From Halosaccharopolyspora lacisalsi (GTDB lineage Bacteria > Actinomycetota > Actinomycetes > Mycobacteriales > Pseudonocardiaceae), in NCBI RefSeq assembly GCF_014137975.1, contig NZ_JACGWZ010000002.1, forward strand, positions 496,001-560,000: a DNA stretch of 64,000 nt. Direction: 5' to 3'. Positions within the stretch are counted from its first letter, which is position 1. Each line of letters opens with the position of its first letter. The notes below the pieces were generated by a model, which worked only from the letters and a program-made list of their open reading frames with translations, ran no database searches and had not been told where the DNA came from. This document shows positions 43,756 through 53,006 of the stretch, piece after piece. The position numbers and the translations under genes are program-made.

Positions 43756-45840
43756 ATGAGTGAACAGACGACAGTGGCGACGCACTGCCCTTACTGCGCG
43801 CTGCAGTGCGGGACACGGCTGAGTCGGTCCCGTGACGGCGTGACGATCACCCCGTCCCGGGACTTCCCGGTCAATCAGGGCGGGTTGTGCCAGAAGGGGT
43901 GGACGGCGCCGGCGCTGTTGGACACTCCCGACCGGCTGCGGGAACCACTTGTGCGTGGCCGGGACGGCACGCTGGTGCCGACGAGCTGGGACGGCGCGCT
44001 GACCACGATCGCGGACCGGCTGAAGCGGATCATCGCCGAATCCGGGCCGGAAGCGGTGGCGGTGTTCGGCGGTGGTGGGCTGACCAACGAGAAGGCGTAC
44101 CTGCTGGGCAAGTTCGCCCGGGTGGCGGTGGGGACCAGCCAGATCGACTACAACGGCCGGTTCTGCATGTCGGCGGCCGCCACGGCGAGCACGGCCGCGT
44201 TCGGCCTGGACCGGGGGCTGCCATTTCCGGTGACGGACCTGGCCGAGGCGGACGTGGTGCTGGTGGCCGGGGCGAACCCGGCGGAAACGATGCCACCGCT
44301 GATGCAGCACTTGTCCCGACCGGACCTGCTGGTCATCGACCCGCGCAGCACCCCCACCGCCGAGTCCGCGGCGCTGCACCTGCAACCTCGGCCGGGCACG
44401 GACCTCGCCTTGGCGCTGGGGCTGCTGCACGTGGCCGTGATCGACGGGTGGTGCGACACGTCCTACGTGGCCGAGCGCACCACCGGGTTCGATCAGGTGT
44501 GGGCCCGGGCCGCGGCGTGGTGGCCCGAGCGGGTCGAACGGGTCACCGGAGTGCCGGTGTCCCAGCAGCGGGAAGCGATGCGCCGACTGGGTGCGGCCGG
44601 GCGCGGTTACGTACTCACCGGTCGCGGCGCCGAGCAGCACAGCAACGGCGCCGACACGGTGGCCGGGTTCATCAATCTCGCCCTGGCCCTGGGACTGCCC
44701 GGCCGCGACGGCAGCGGCTACGGCTGCCTGACCGGCCAGGGTAACGGCCAAGGTGGCCGCGAGCACGGCCAGAAGTCCGACCAGCTACCGGGTTATCGCT
44801 CCATCACCGACCCGACGGCCCGCGAGCACGTGGCCCGGCAGTGGGGCGTCGCGTCCGAGTCGCTTCCCGGACCGGGCCGCAGCGCCACGGAACTGCTGGA
44901 GGCGCTGGGCACCGAAACCGGCCCGCGGGCACTGCTGGTGTTCGGTTCCAACCCGGCCCTGTCGGCCCCGCACTCGTCCCGGATCGCCGAACGGTTGGCG
45001 GCGCTGGACCTGCTGGTGGTGGCGGATTTCGTGCCCTCGGAGACCACGGCGACCGCCGACGTGGTGCTGCCCGTGACCCAGTGGGCCGAGGAGGAGGGCA
45101 CCCTGACGAACCTGGAGGGGCGGGTCCTGCGGCGGCACCGGTTGCTGTCACCACCCGCCCGGTCCCGCTCCGACCTCGACGTCCTGCAGCACCTGGCCAC
45201 CCGGCTGGGCCAGCCCGCCCACCGCTTCCCCACCCGGCCCCGCGAGGTCTTCGACGAGCTGTCCCGCACGTCGGCCGGTGGCCCGGCCGACTACTCAGGC
45301 ATCAGCTACGAGCGCCTCGACTCCGGTGCGGCGCTGCACTGGCCCTGCCCGCGAACCGACCCGCAGCACCCGGGCACTCCCCGGTTGTTCCTGGACGGCT
45401 TCGCCCACCCCGACGGGCGAGCCCGCTTTCGCCCCGCGGACCACCACGACCCGGCCGATTCCCTGAACAGCACCTACCCGCTGTGGGCCACCACGGGACG
45501 CTTGCTGGCGCAGTACCAGACAGGGGCCCAGACCCGGCGCGTCAAAGAACTCGACGAAACGAGCCCGGGCCCGTTCGTGTCCGTCCATCCCGACACCGCC
45601 TCCCGCGCGGGCCTGCACGAGGGAGGATCGGCTCACGTGCGCTCCAGACGCGGCAGCGTCCTCGTGCGGGTGCGGGTGGATCCCACGATGCGTACCGACA
45701 CCGTGTTCCTGCCGTTCCACTTTCCCGGGGCCGGGCGGGCCAACCTGCTGACCCCTTCCGCGCTGGATCCCCGCAGCGGGATGCCCGAGTTCAAGGTCTG
45801 CGCCGTGCGCGTCGAGCCCTGCTCGGAGTGGACGCGATGA
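43756..45840 (+). CDS. nasC: Assimilatory nitrate reductase catalytic subunit
   Basis: A molybdopterin oxidoreductase of 694 residues. The N-terminal [4Fe-4S] site is HCPYCALQCG with a fourth cysteine in GGLCQKGW. Central molybdopterin strings include YNGRFCMSAAATAS, VAGANPAETMPPL and CLTGQGNGQGGREHGQ. The C-terminal MGD-binding domain contains PLWATTGRLLAQYQTGAQTR. It lacks a Tat signal, so it is cytosolic. It reduces nitrate to nitrite. The ATG at 43756 follows GAGGAG. It overlaps the next gene by ATGA, starting a four-gene coupled operon. Confidence 0.94.
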   Translation: MSEQTTVATHCPYCALQCGTRLSRSRDGVTITPSRDFPVNQGGLCQKGWTAPALLDTPDRLREPLVRGRDGTLVPTSWDGALTTIADRLKRIIAESGPEAVAVFGGGGLTNEKAYLLGKFARVAVGTSQIDYNGRFCMSAAATASTAAFGLDRGLPFPVTDLAEADVVLVAGANPAETMPPLMQHLSRPDLLVIDPRSTPTAESAALHLQPRPGTDLALALGLLHVAVIDGWCDTSYVAERTTGFDQVWARAAAWWPERVERVTGVPVSQQREAMRRLGAAGRGYVLTGRGAEQHSNGADTVAGFINLALALGLPGRDGSGYGCLTGQGNGQGGREHGQKSDQLPGYRSITDPTAREHVARQWGVASESLPGPGRSATELLEALGTETGPRALLVFGSNPALSAPHSSRIAERLAALDLLVVADFVPSETTATADVVLPVTQWAEEEGTLTNLEGRVLRRHRLLSPPARSRSDLDVLQHLATRLGQPAHRFPTRPREVFDELSRTSAGGPADYSGISYERLDSGAALHWPCPRTDPQHPGTPRLFLDGFAHPDGRARFRPADHHDPADSLNSTYPLWATTGRLLAQYQTGAQTRRVKELDETSPGPFVSVHPDTASRAGLHEGGSAHVRSRRGSVLVRVRVDPTMRTDTVFLPFHFPGAGRANLLTPSALDPRSGMPEFKVCAVRVEPCSEWTR

Positions 45841-47231
45841 GCCGGCTGGTCGTCATCGGCAACGGTCCCGCGGCGCACCGGCTCGTCGAACGGCTCGACG
45901 AGCTCGGCTACGACGGCGAGATCACGATACTCGGCGCCGAGGCCCGCCCCGCCTACAACAGGGTGCTGCTGCCCGCGGTGCTGGACGGCAGTCTGGGCCC
46001 CGACGCCGTCGGGCTGGACGAGCCACCCACCGGGGTGCGAGTGCGTCTCGGTGTCACGGTCACCGGCATCGACCGCGCCCGCGGGCTGGTGCACACCGAC
46101 ACCGGCGCGGTCCATCCCTACGACGAGGTGGTGCTGGCCACCGGTGCCCACCCCCGCATTCCCGCTGAGGTCGCCGCCACCGCCGGGGTGTTCCCCCTGC
46201 GCACCACCGAGGACTGCGACGGGATCCTCCGCGCCACCGGAAACGCGGGGCAGGTGACCGTGCTCGGCGCGGGGGTCCTCGGTGTCGAGGCCGCTCTCGG
46301 GCTGGTCGCGCGTGGCCTGCGGGTCACTCTGGTGCACCCGCACCAGCACCCGATGAACCGCCGGCTCGACGCCGCGGGCGGTCGGGTGCTGGCCGAACAG
46401 CTGAGCACCCGCGGAATCACGCCGTACTGGGGACGCCGGGTCCGGGCCTACCGGGCGCCGAGGCTGGAACTCGACGACGGGCAGGAACTCGACACCGCCG
46501 CCCTCGTCGTGTGCGCCGGTGTCGTCCCCGCCGTGGAACCGGCCCGCGCGGCCGGGCTGGCCGTGAACCACGGGGTACTCGTCGACGAACGGCTGCGCAC
46601 CAGTGATCCCGACATCCACGCCATCGGCGACTGCGCCGAGCACGCCGGGCGCACTCCCGGCCTGCTCACCTCGGCTTGGGAACAGGCCGAGGTCCTGGCC
46701 GAACTGCTGGTGCACCCGACCACGCGGACTCGCTACGAACCGAGCGCCGAGGTCGTCCGGCTCAAGGCACGCGACCTCGACGTGGCCGCCTTCGGATCGG
46801 GGGCACCGGCCGAGGACGCGGAACTGGTCACGCTGTCCGATCCCGCCCGCGCGCGCTACGCCAGGCTGCTGCTGCACGACGATCACGTGACCGCGGCGGT
46901 GCTGCTCGGGTTCGACCGGGCCATCGCCACCCTGACCCGCCTGTGCGCGGAAGGTAGGGAGATACCCGCCGACCGGCTGGCCTTCCTCCTCGGCACCACC
47001 GCCCGCTACACCGGCTCCGCCGAGCCCGGCCCGGACACGGTGATCTGCCGCTGCAACACCGTCACCAGGCGGGCACTCAGCGAGGCCTTCGACGAAGGTG
47101 CCCGCGACGTGCCCGCGCTCGCCGAAATCACCCGTGCCACGACCGGGTGCGGCAGCTGCACCGACGAGGTGCGTCGCCTCTGCCGCACGCTGGTCGCGAA
47201 CGCCGCTACCGAACAGGAGACCGCCGCATGA
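45837..47231 (+). CDS. FAD-dependent reductase with BFD-like [2Fe-2S] domain (nitrate reductase electron donor)
   Basis: This 464-residue protein has a pyridine nucleotide-disulphide reductase fold (VVIGNGPAAHRLVERL for FAD, TVLGAGVLGVEAALGLV for NAD(P)H, DIHAIGDCAEHAG near the end). A C-terminal BFD-type iron-sulphur domain has CRCNTVT and TGCGSC. It matches the NasB-like reductase that passes electrons from NAD(P)H to NasC. It overlaps nasC and nirB by four bases on either side, which argues strongly for a role in the same pathway. Confidence 0.88.
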   Translation: MSRLVVIGNGPAAHRLVERLDELGYDGEITILGAEARPAYNRVLLPAVLDGSLGPDAVGLDEPPTGVRVRLGVTVTGIDRARGLVHTDTGAVHPYDEVVLATGAHPRIPAEVAATAGVFPLRTTEDCDGILRATGNAGQVTVLGAGVLGVEAALGLVARGLRVTLVHPHQHPMNRRLDAAGGRVLAEQLSTRGITPYWGRRVRAYRAPRLELDDGQELDTAALVVCAGVVPAVEPARAAGLAVNHGVLVDERLRTSDPDIHAIGDCAEHAGRTPGLLTSAWEQAEVLAELLVHPTTRTRYEPSAEVVRLKARDLDVAAFGSGAPAEDAELVTLSDPARARYARLLLHDDHVTAAVLLGFDRAIATLTRLCAEGREIPADRLAFLLGTTARYTGSAEPGPDTVICRCNTVTRRALSEAFDEGARDVPALAEITRATTGCGSCTDEVRRLCRTLVANAATEQETAA

Positions 47232-49750
47232 CCCGTACCCTCGTCGTCGTCGGCCACGGCATGGTCGGCCACCGCCTGATCGAGACCCTGCGCAGCCGCG
47301 ACGAGTCCGGGAGCTGGCACGTCGTCGTCCTCGGGGAGGAAGCGCACCCCGCCTACGACCGCGTCGGTCTTTCCTCCTATTTGGACGGAAAAACGGCCGC
47401 GGATCTGAGTCTGGTCAGCCAGGAGTTCCACACCGACCCGCGGGTCGAGCTGCGACTGAACACCGGGGCCGCAGCCATCGACCGCCGGAACCGCACCGTG
47501 ACCACCACCGACGGTGCCGTCCTCGGCTACGACGCGCTGGTGCTGGCCACCGGGTCCCGCCCGTTCGTCCCCCCGGTGCCCGGCCACGACCTGCCGGGCT
47601 GCCACGTCTACCGCACCCTCGACGACCTCGACGTCATCCGCGAGCAGGCCACGCCGGACCGCCCCGGCGTGGTCGTCGGCGGCGGGCTGCTCGGACTCGA
47701 AGCCGCCAACGCGCTGCACACCCTCGGGATGACGACCCACGTCGTGGAGATGGCGCCCCGGCTGATGCCGCTGCAGGTCGACGAGGGCGGTGGACACGTC
47801 CTCAACCGCCTGATCGGCGACCTCGGCCTGCACGTGCACCCCGGCGCGGCCACCGAGACGATCCACGCGGACCGGGAGGGCCGCGTCGACGCGGTCACCC
47901 TCTCCGACGGCACGCGGCTCGACACCGACATGGTCGTGTTCTCCGCCGGAGTGCGGCCCCGCGACGAACTCGCCGACGCGGCCGGGCTCGAACGCGGTCA
48001 GCGGGGCGGTTTCCTCGTCGACGACCGCTGCCGCACCGGTGACGCGGCCATCTGGGCCGTCGGGGAATGCGCCGCCGTCGAGGGGCGCTGCTACGGGCTG
48101 GTGGCGCCGGGCTACAGCATGGCCGAGACCGTCTGCGAGCAGTTGCTCGACCTCGGCGACGCGCGGTTTCCCGGCGCCGACATGTCGACCAAGCTCAAGC
48201 TCCTCGGCGTCGACGTCGCCAGTTTCGGTGACGCCCACGCCGCCACCGACGGAGCCCTGGAGGTCGTCTACGCCAACAACGCCGCAGGCACCTACGCCAA
48301 GCTCGTGCTCAGCGACGACGCCCGGGTCCTGCTCGGCGGCGTGCTCGTCGGCGACGCCGGTGCTTACGCCACGCTGCGGCCGCTCGTCAACCGGGAACTG
48401 CCCTCCTCCCCCGAGCAGCTGCTGCTACCCGCAGGCGGCGGCGTCAGCACGGGCGCGCTGCCCGACGATGCCGTCGTGTGTTCCTGCAACAACGTGTCCA
48501 AGGCCGACATCACCGGCGTCATCGACGCGCAGCAGGCCGCCGACGTCGCCGGGCTCAAGACCTGCACCAAAGCGGGCACCAGCTGCGGTTCCTGCGTTCC
48601 GATGCTCGAAAACCTGCTCACCGAACGCGGGGTGAGCGTGTCCAAGGCGCTGTGCGAGCACTTCACGCAGTCCCGCGCCGAACTGTTCGAAGTCATCAAG
48701 GCCACCGGCATCACCAGCTTCTCCGAACTCGTCACCCGGTACGGCAGCGGGCGTGGTTGCGACCTCTGCAAGCCGGTGGTGGCCTCGATCCTGGCCAGCC
48801 TCGGCAGCCCGCACATCCTCGATGACGAGCAAGCCGGGCTGCAGGACACCAACGACCGCTTCCTGGCCAACATGCAGCGCAACGGCACCTACTCGGTGGT
48901 GCCCCGGGTTCCGGCCGGGGAGATCACGCCGGAGAAGCTGATCGTGCTCGGCCAGGTGGCCCGCCGGTACGGGCTCTACACCAAGATCACGGGTGGGCAG
49001 CGCGTCGACCTGTTCGGGGCCAGGGTCGAGCAGTTGCCCGAGATCTGGCGGGAGCTGGTCGAGGCCGGTTTCGAGTCCGGTCACGCCTACGGCAAGGCGC
49101 TGCGCACCGTGAAGTCCTGCGTGGGCACCGACTGGTGCCGCTACGGGGTGCAGGACTCGGTGACGATGGCGATCCGGTTGGAACTGCGCTACCGGGGGCT
49201 GCGCGCACCGCACAAGATCAAGGCCGGGGTTTCCGGGTGCGCGCGCGAGTGCGCCGAGGCCCGCTCCAAGGACTTCGGCGTCATCGCCACCGAGCAGGGG
49301 TGGAACCTCTACGTCGGAGGCAACGGCGGTTTCAACCCGCGACACGCGGAACTGCTGGCCGCCGATCTCGACGAGGAGCGACTGATGGTCCTGATCGACC
49401 GGTTCCTCATGTTCTACGTGCGCACGGCCGACCGCTTGCAGCGCACCTCGGCCTGGATCGAGTCGCTGGAAGGCGGGTTGCAGCACCTGCGCAGCGTCGT
49501 GGTCGAGGACTCGCTGGGAATCGCCGCCGACCTGGAGTCCGCGATGGACGAGCACACCCGGGACTACACCGACGAGTGGTCCGGGGTGCTCAACGATCCC
49601 GAAAAACTGTCGCGTTTTGTGTCCTTCGTCAACGCCCCGGAGACCCCGGACCCCACCATTCGATTCACCGAGCAGCGCGGGCAGATCCGGCCCGCCCCGG
49701 TGGAGCTGCCCGTCCCGACCGTGCGCACCGACCAGGAGGTATCGGCATGA
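47228..49750 (+). CDS. nirB: Nitrite reductase (NAD(P)H) large subunit
   Basis: A cytosolic siroheme enzyme of 840 residues that reduces nitrite to ammonium. The N-terminal FAD/NAD domain (about 1-300) includes GVVVGGGLLGLEAANAL. BFD [2Fe-2S] cysteines appear near residues 417-460 (VVCSCNNVSKADI, TSCGSCVPM), with a further cysteine site in GRGCDLCKPV. The sulphite/nitrite reductase domain follows. Its [4Fe-4S]-siroheme ligands are CVGTDWC (about 631) and CARECAE (about 668). The start overlaps the previous stop and nirD overlaps its own stop (both ATGA). Siroheme synthesis genes are not in the window. Confidence 0.95.
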   Translation: MTRTLVVVGHGMVGHRLIETLRSRDESGSWHVVVLGEEAHPAYDRVGLSSYLDGKTAADLSLVSQEFHTDPRVELRLNTGAAAIDRRNRTVTTTDGAVLGYDALVLATGSRPFVPPVPGHDLPGCHVYRTLDDLDVIREQATPDRPGVVVGGGLLGLEAANALHTLGMTTHVVEMAPRLMPLQVDEGGGHVLNRLIGDLGLHVHPGAATETIHADREGRVDAVTLSDGTRLDTDMVVFSAGVRPRDELADAAGLERGQRGGFLVDDRCRTGDAAIWAVGECAAVEGRCYGLVAPGYSMAETVCEQLLDLGDARFPGADMSTKLKLLGVDVASFGDAHAATDGALEVVYANNAAGTYAKLVLSDDARVLLGGVLVGDAGAYATLRPLVNRELPSSPEQLLLPAGGGVSTGALPDDAVVCSCNNVSKADITGVIDAQQAADVAGLKTCTKAGTSCGSCVPMLENLLTERGVSVSKALCEHFTQSRAELFEVIKATGITSFSELVTRYGSGRGCDLCKPVVASILASLGSPHILDDEQAGLQDTNDRFLANMQRNGTYSVVPRVPAGEITPEKLIVLGQVARRYGLYTKITGGQRVDLFGARVEQLPEIWRELVEAGFESGHAYGKALRTVKSCVGTDWCRYGVQDSVTMAIRLELRYRGLRAPHKIKAGVSGCARECAEARSKDFGVIATEQGWNLYVGGNGGFNPRHAELLAADLDEERLMVLIDRFLMFYVRTADRLQRTSAWIESLEGGLQHLRSVVVEDSLGIAADLESAMDEHTRDYTDEWSGVLNDPEKLSRFVSFVNAPETPDPTIRFTEQRGQIRPAPVELPVPTVRTDQEVSA

Positions 49751-50070
49751 AATGGCACCGCGTATGCACCGCGGCGGCACTGCCCCCCGAGTACGGCGTC
49801 GCGGCGCTGCTCGGCGAGGACGGCGCGGCCGTGTTCCGCACGGCCGGAGACGGGCTGTTCGCGGTGGGCAACGTCGATCCGTTCAGCGGCGCGGGGGTGA
49901 TCAGCAGAGGCATCGTCGGCGACCGAGACGGTGAACCGACCGTGTCCTCGCCCATGCACAAGCACGTGTTCTCGCTGCGGACCGGCACATGCTTGGACGA
50001 GCCCTCCGTCGCGCTACCGACCTATCCGGTCCGCTACCGCGGCGGGGACGTGGAAGTCGGACTCACCTGA
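49747..50070 (+). CDS. nirD: Nitrite reductase small subunit
   Basis: This 107-residue Rieske-like subunit begins MKWHRVCTAAALPPEYGVAA. It has VFRTAGDGLFAVGNVDPFSG and SPMHKHVFSLRTGTCLDEP, typical of NirD, in which the Rieske cluster ligands are not conserved. It completes the NirBD enzyme and is the last gene of the coupled nasC operon. A short hairpin (CGCTCC/GGAGCG, 50089-50110) downstream may end the transcript. Confidence 0.92.
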   Translation: MKWHRVCTAAALPPEYGVAALLGEDGAAVFRTAGDGLFAVGNVDPFSGAGVISRGIVGDRDGEPTVSSPMHKHVFSLRTGTCLDEPSVALPTYPVRYRGGDVEVGLT

Positions 50071-50190
50071 ATCGGACACGCGAAAATCTCGCTCCACCTC
50101 TTTCAGGAGCGAAGCGTGCTCGTCAACTTTAGCCGCCGTTGGTTTTGTCGTATCCTGGATTATTCCCGCAGTTTCCCGAAGGGAGCAGCG

Positions 50191-50691
50191 ATGACCACAG
50201 CAACAGGATCCGGTCGCTCCAGGCAGCAATCCAGCCGCAGCAGCCAGTCCGGCAAGCAGTCCGGTAGCCAGTCCGGCAAGCAGTCCGGTAGCCAGAGCAA
50301 GCAAAGCAGGCAGAGTCAGCAGCAGCAAACGACTCAACGGCAGGAATCCGCTCGGCAGCGGACCGGTGAAAGCGCCTCCACCGGGCAGACGGACGGTGGC
50401 CAGACCCGTGCCACCACGGTCGACCTTCCGTTCGTCACCGCCCAGTTCCGCATCCCCGAGATGCGGCTGCCCAGCGGTGAGGACTTCAACTCGGCCGCGG
50501 ACTCCGTGCGTTCCCAGCTGCCCTCCCGCGAGGACTCGATGTTCTACGGGGGCCTCGCGGCCGGAGCCGCTTTCGCCCTGATCGACTGGCCGGTGGCGCT
50601 GGCCATCGGGGTCGGTCACGCCATGCTCTCCCGAGGCACACGTCCGCAGGAGTCCGGCAGCTCCTCGTCCAGGAGAGAAGCCACCGCATAA
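50191..50691 (+). CDS. Low-complexity SGKQ/SQSG-repeat protein with hydrophobic C-terminal part
   Basis: A 166-residue protein of unknown function. Residues 5-75 are almost entirely Ser, Gln, Gly, Lys, Thr and Arg, including a repeated SQSGKQSG unit coded by 24-base direct repeats. This is followed by VDLPFVTAQFRIPEMRLPSG, a possible amphipathic segment, and a hydrophobic stretch GGLAAGAAFALIDWPVALAI near residue 130. Its end is again Ser-rich. The ATG at 50191 follows GGGAG. It lies immediately before the P-type ATPase-like gene on the same strand and may act with it at the membrane. Confidence 0.65.
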   Translation: MTTATGSGRSRQQSSRSSQSGKQSGSQSGKQSGSQSKQSRQSQQQQTTQRQESARQRTGESASTGQTDGGQTRATTVDLPFVTAQFRIPEMRLPSGEDFNSAADSVRSQLPSREDSMFYGGLAAGAAFALIDWPVALAIGVGHAMLSRGTRPQESGSSSSRREATA

Positions 50692-50765
50692 CCGTCGGTG
50701 CCCGCGCGTCGGCGAGTGCCGCGCGCCGCACCGTGATAGGGAAAGGAGTACGGAAAGGAGCTTCG

Positions 50766-52397
50766 ATGGTGCTCGGTCGGCTGTTGTCGACGGCCTCGGA
50801 AGCGGCGAGTTCGGTGGTGCGCGCGACGAGTGCACTGGCCGGTTCCCCCGCCGGCAGACGCAGCTGGAGCAGTGGGGATCGAACCCACCTGGAAGTTCGG
50901 GGCCTGCACCGGAGCGACAACGCCGCCCTCGCCGAGGCGGTCCGGCAGCACCTCCGCTCCCGGCAGGGAGTCGAGGACGTCCGGATCAACGCCACGCTGG
51001 GCCGAGCGATCGTCCGCCACGATCGCGAGCTCGTCGGTACCGACGAGCTCGCGCGAGTCCTCGGAGACGTCGAACACGAACACGACCTGGACCACGCGGA
51101 AACCGCACCGGCAGGAGAGCACCATCCCGGCAACCCCGTGCCGCTGCTGAGGGAGGTCGGGGCCTTCGGGGTGAGCGTGGTCGGTCTCGGGTACGCGGCG
51201 GCCACGTCCCTGCCCCCGATCCGGCTGTTTCCCTCCGTGGTTCCGGCCACGGTGTCACTGGTCGAGTCCGTGCCCTGGATGCGCTCGACCGTGCAGCAGT
51301 ACCTCGGCAGGCAGGCCACCGACACCGTGCTCGCGACCGTGAGCACCGTGTCCCAGGTGCTGGCGCGGAGCCCGCTGGCGTTGACGGTCACCGCCTGCTA
51401 CCGACTCTGCGCCTGCCGCGAAGTGCTCGCCCGCCACCACGCGTGGCACCGCTGGGAGCGGTCCGTCGGCGAGTACCCGCAGGTGCATCACGCCGACCCC
51501 GTCGAGGCCGTGGCACGGCCACGTCCGCTTCCCAGCGGCCCGGTCGAACGAGTCAGCGACGTGGCCGGGACGCTGGCATTGCTCGGCTACGGCGCGACGC
51601 TGACGCTGGCACCGCAGCGCGCCGTGGCGATGATGCAGGCGGCAACGCCCCGAGCGGGCAAAATGGGGCGGGAAGCCTTCGCCACGCAGCTTTCGACCAC
51701 GCTGTCCGGACGAGCGAGCCTGGTCCTCGATCCGGACGTGCTGCGGCGGTTGGACCGGGTGGACACGGTGGTGCTGGATCTTCCGGCGTTGCCGAGCGCG
51801 GAACTGGCCGCGGCCGCCCGGTCGGTCGGGCACGTGGTGACCACCGAGCTCGGAGCCGACGGCGATCACCTCCCCCTGAACGCCACCGGTCTGGCCGAGA
51901 CCGTGCGCGAGTTGCAGACCGAGGGTGCGGTGGTCGCCGTCGTGTCGGCCCGCGACCGCCCGACACTGACCGTCGCCGACGTCGGCATCGGCGTGGTCGG
52001 GGACTCGGGGTCACTGCCCTGGGGAGCGCATGTCACCTGCTTCGATCTCGCCGACGCGCGGACCCTGATCGGGGCCGTGGCACCGGCACGCACCACGAGC
52101 CGGTACAGCGCGAGGCTGACGGTGGTGGCCTCGTGGCTCGGTGCCCTGTTCGGCTCGCTCGGCCCGGCCTACGGTTCCTCCTCCCGAGCGTCGATGCCGA
52201 TCGGCGCGTCGGCACTGATCGCTCTCGGCCTCGGCACGTGGTGGGGGACGCGGGCCACCACGGGCCAGCACTCACCTCGGTACTCGATCGGGCCCTCGCA
52301 CTATGGCAAAATCGAGGAAACGAGCAGCGATGACGACACGCACAGTCGACGAGTCACCGCCCCCACAGCGGCGTGTGAGCAAAGCCACGACCCGTGA
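50766..52397 (+). CDS. Degenerate P-type ATPase-like membrane protein
   Basis: A 543-residue protein related to cation P-type ATPases of the CtpI kind but apparently inactive. A heavy-metal-associated-like domain (THLEVRGLHRSDNAALAEAV, about residues 38-95) lacks CxxC. Several membrane segments follow. Near residue 330, where the phosphorylated aspartate motif DKTGT should be, the sequence reads RVDTVVLDLPALPSAE. The nucleotide-binding domain is missing, while the hinge-like ADVGIGVVGDSGSLPWGAHV and C-terminal helices remain. The ATG at 50766 follows GGAAAGGAG. It might serve as a scaffold or sensor rather than a pump. It follows the SQSG-repeat gene and precedes a 37-residue peptide gene. 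Confidence 0.72.
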   Translation: MVLGRLLSTASEAASSVVRATSALAGSPAGRRSWSSGDRTHLEVRGLHRSDNAALAEAVRQHLRSRQGVEDVRINATLGRAIVRHDRELVGTDELARVLGDVEHEHDLDHAETAPAGEHHPGNPVPLLREVGAFGVSVVGLGYAAATSLPPIRLFPSVVPATVSLVESVPWMRSTVQQYLGRQATDTVLATVSTVSQVLARSPLALTVTACYRLCACREVLARHHAWHRWERSVGEYPQVHHADPVEAVARPRPLPSGPVERVSDVAGTLALLGYGATLTLAPQRAVAMMQAATPRAGKMGREAFATQLSTTLSGRASLVLDPDVLRRLDRVDTVVLDLPALPSAELAAAARSVGHVVTTELGADGDHLPLNATGLAETVRELQTEGAVVAVVSARDRPTLTVADVGIGVVGDSGSLPWGAHVTCFDLADARTLIGAVAPARTTSRYSARLTVVASWLGALFGSLGPAYGSSSRASMPIGASALIALGLGTWWGTRATTGQHSPRYSIGPSHYGKIEETSSDDDTHSRRVTAPTAACEQSHDP

Positions 52398-52519
52398 CGG
52401 GCCTGTTTCGAGGCGTTTTACCCGATGTTCACTCCATACCCACCTCGGGCTCACTACAGTGCGTCACACTCTGTCGCGAAAGCAGTTCCCATGCATTGGA
52501 CGCGGGAGAAGCACGGATC

Positions 52520-52633
52520 ATGCCTCCTTTCCTGACCACCGTTTTGACCAGCGTGGCCGCCGCCCTGGTCGAGGCGCTCGTACTGCGTCTGGCCAAGGCC
52601 GCGTTCGTCCGGGTCACCACCCAAGCCGGCTGA
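52520..52633 (+). CDS. Small hydrophobic peptide (37 residues)
   Basis: MPPFLTTVLTSVAAALVEAL is followed by a basic tail (LRLAKAAFVRV), giving one predicted membrane helix. It lies 122 bases downstream of the P-type ATPase-like gene, with a weak GGGAGAA ribosome site. Short single-span proteins often accompany membrane transporters as regulators, but here the link rests on proximity only. It could be a chance frame. Confidence 0.4.
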   Translation: MPPFLTTVLTSVAAALVEALVLRLAKAAFVRVTTQAG

Positions 52634-53006
52634 GGCCCCACCGACACGACGGTTCCCGATACCCGATCACGTCCGGGTCGTGTTCGGCCTGCGGACTAGC
52701 TCGCTACGCGGCACAAGCACCAGCCGGCACCGGAAGCCCCGCCGACGAGCCGCACGGCACCGAGGTGCTCGCCCCGGAGCCACCGGACCAGGATCGTGGC
52801 CACCATAGGCTCTCCGGGTGGACCACCGCGCTCGCCGCGGGCGCGGAAGACCCGTTCACGGCCACGATCCCGGTCAGCTACGCCGGCACGGTGCTGATCA
52901 ACACGGTCGAGGACCGCCTCCGAAAGGCTCGCCGCGCGCTCACGAAACAACTCGCACGCCGTCCGCTCCGCACGGCACAGACCGGTAGCCGCGCCTGACG
53001 CGAGGA
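52634..53006. other. Unassigned stretch, possibly containing a small or decayed gene
   Basis: A + strand frame ending at 52998 contains GWTTALAAGAEDPFTATIPV and RKARRALTKQLARRPL, which have a coding look but no clear start and no known relatives. The minus strand shows nothing better. I leave it unassigned. Confidence 0.3.

Noticed and set aside
50215-50305. Regular repeats considered as a CRISPR array
   Set aside because: The repeats are contiguous, in frame and code for SQSGKQSG units; there are no spacers.
50845-50890. T-arm-like string (GATCGAACCC) suggesting a tRNA on the minus strand
   Set aside because: No acceptor, D or anticodon arms fit, and it lies inside the HMA-like domain coding sequence; a chance match. 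A similar string in lysR near 10530 was dismissed for the same reason.
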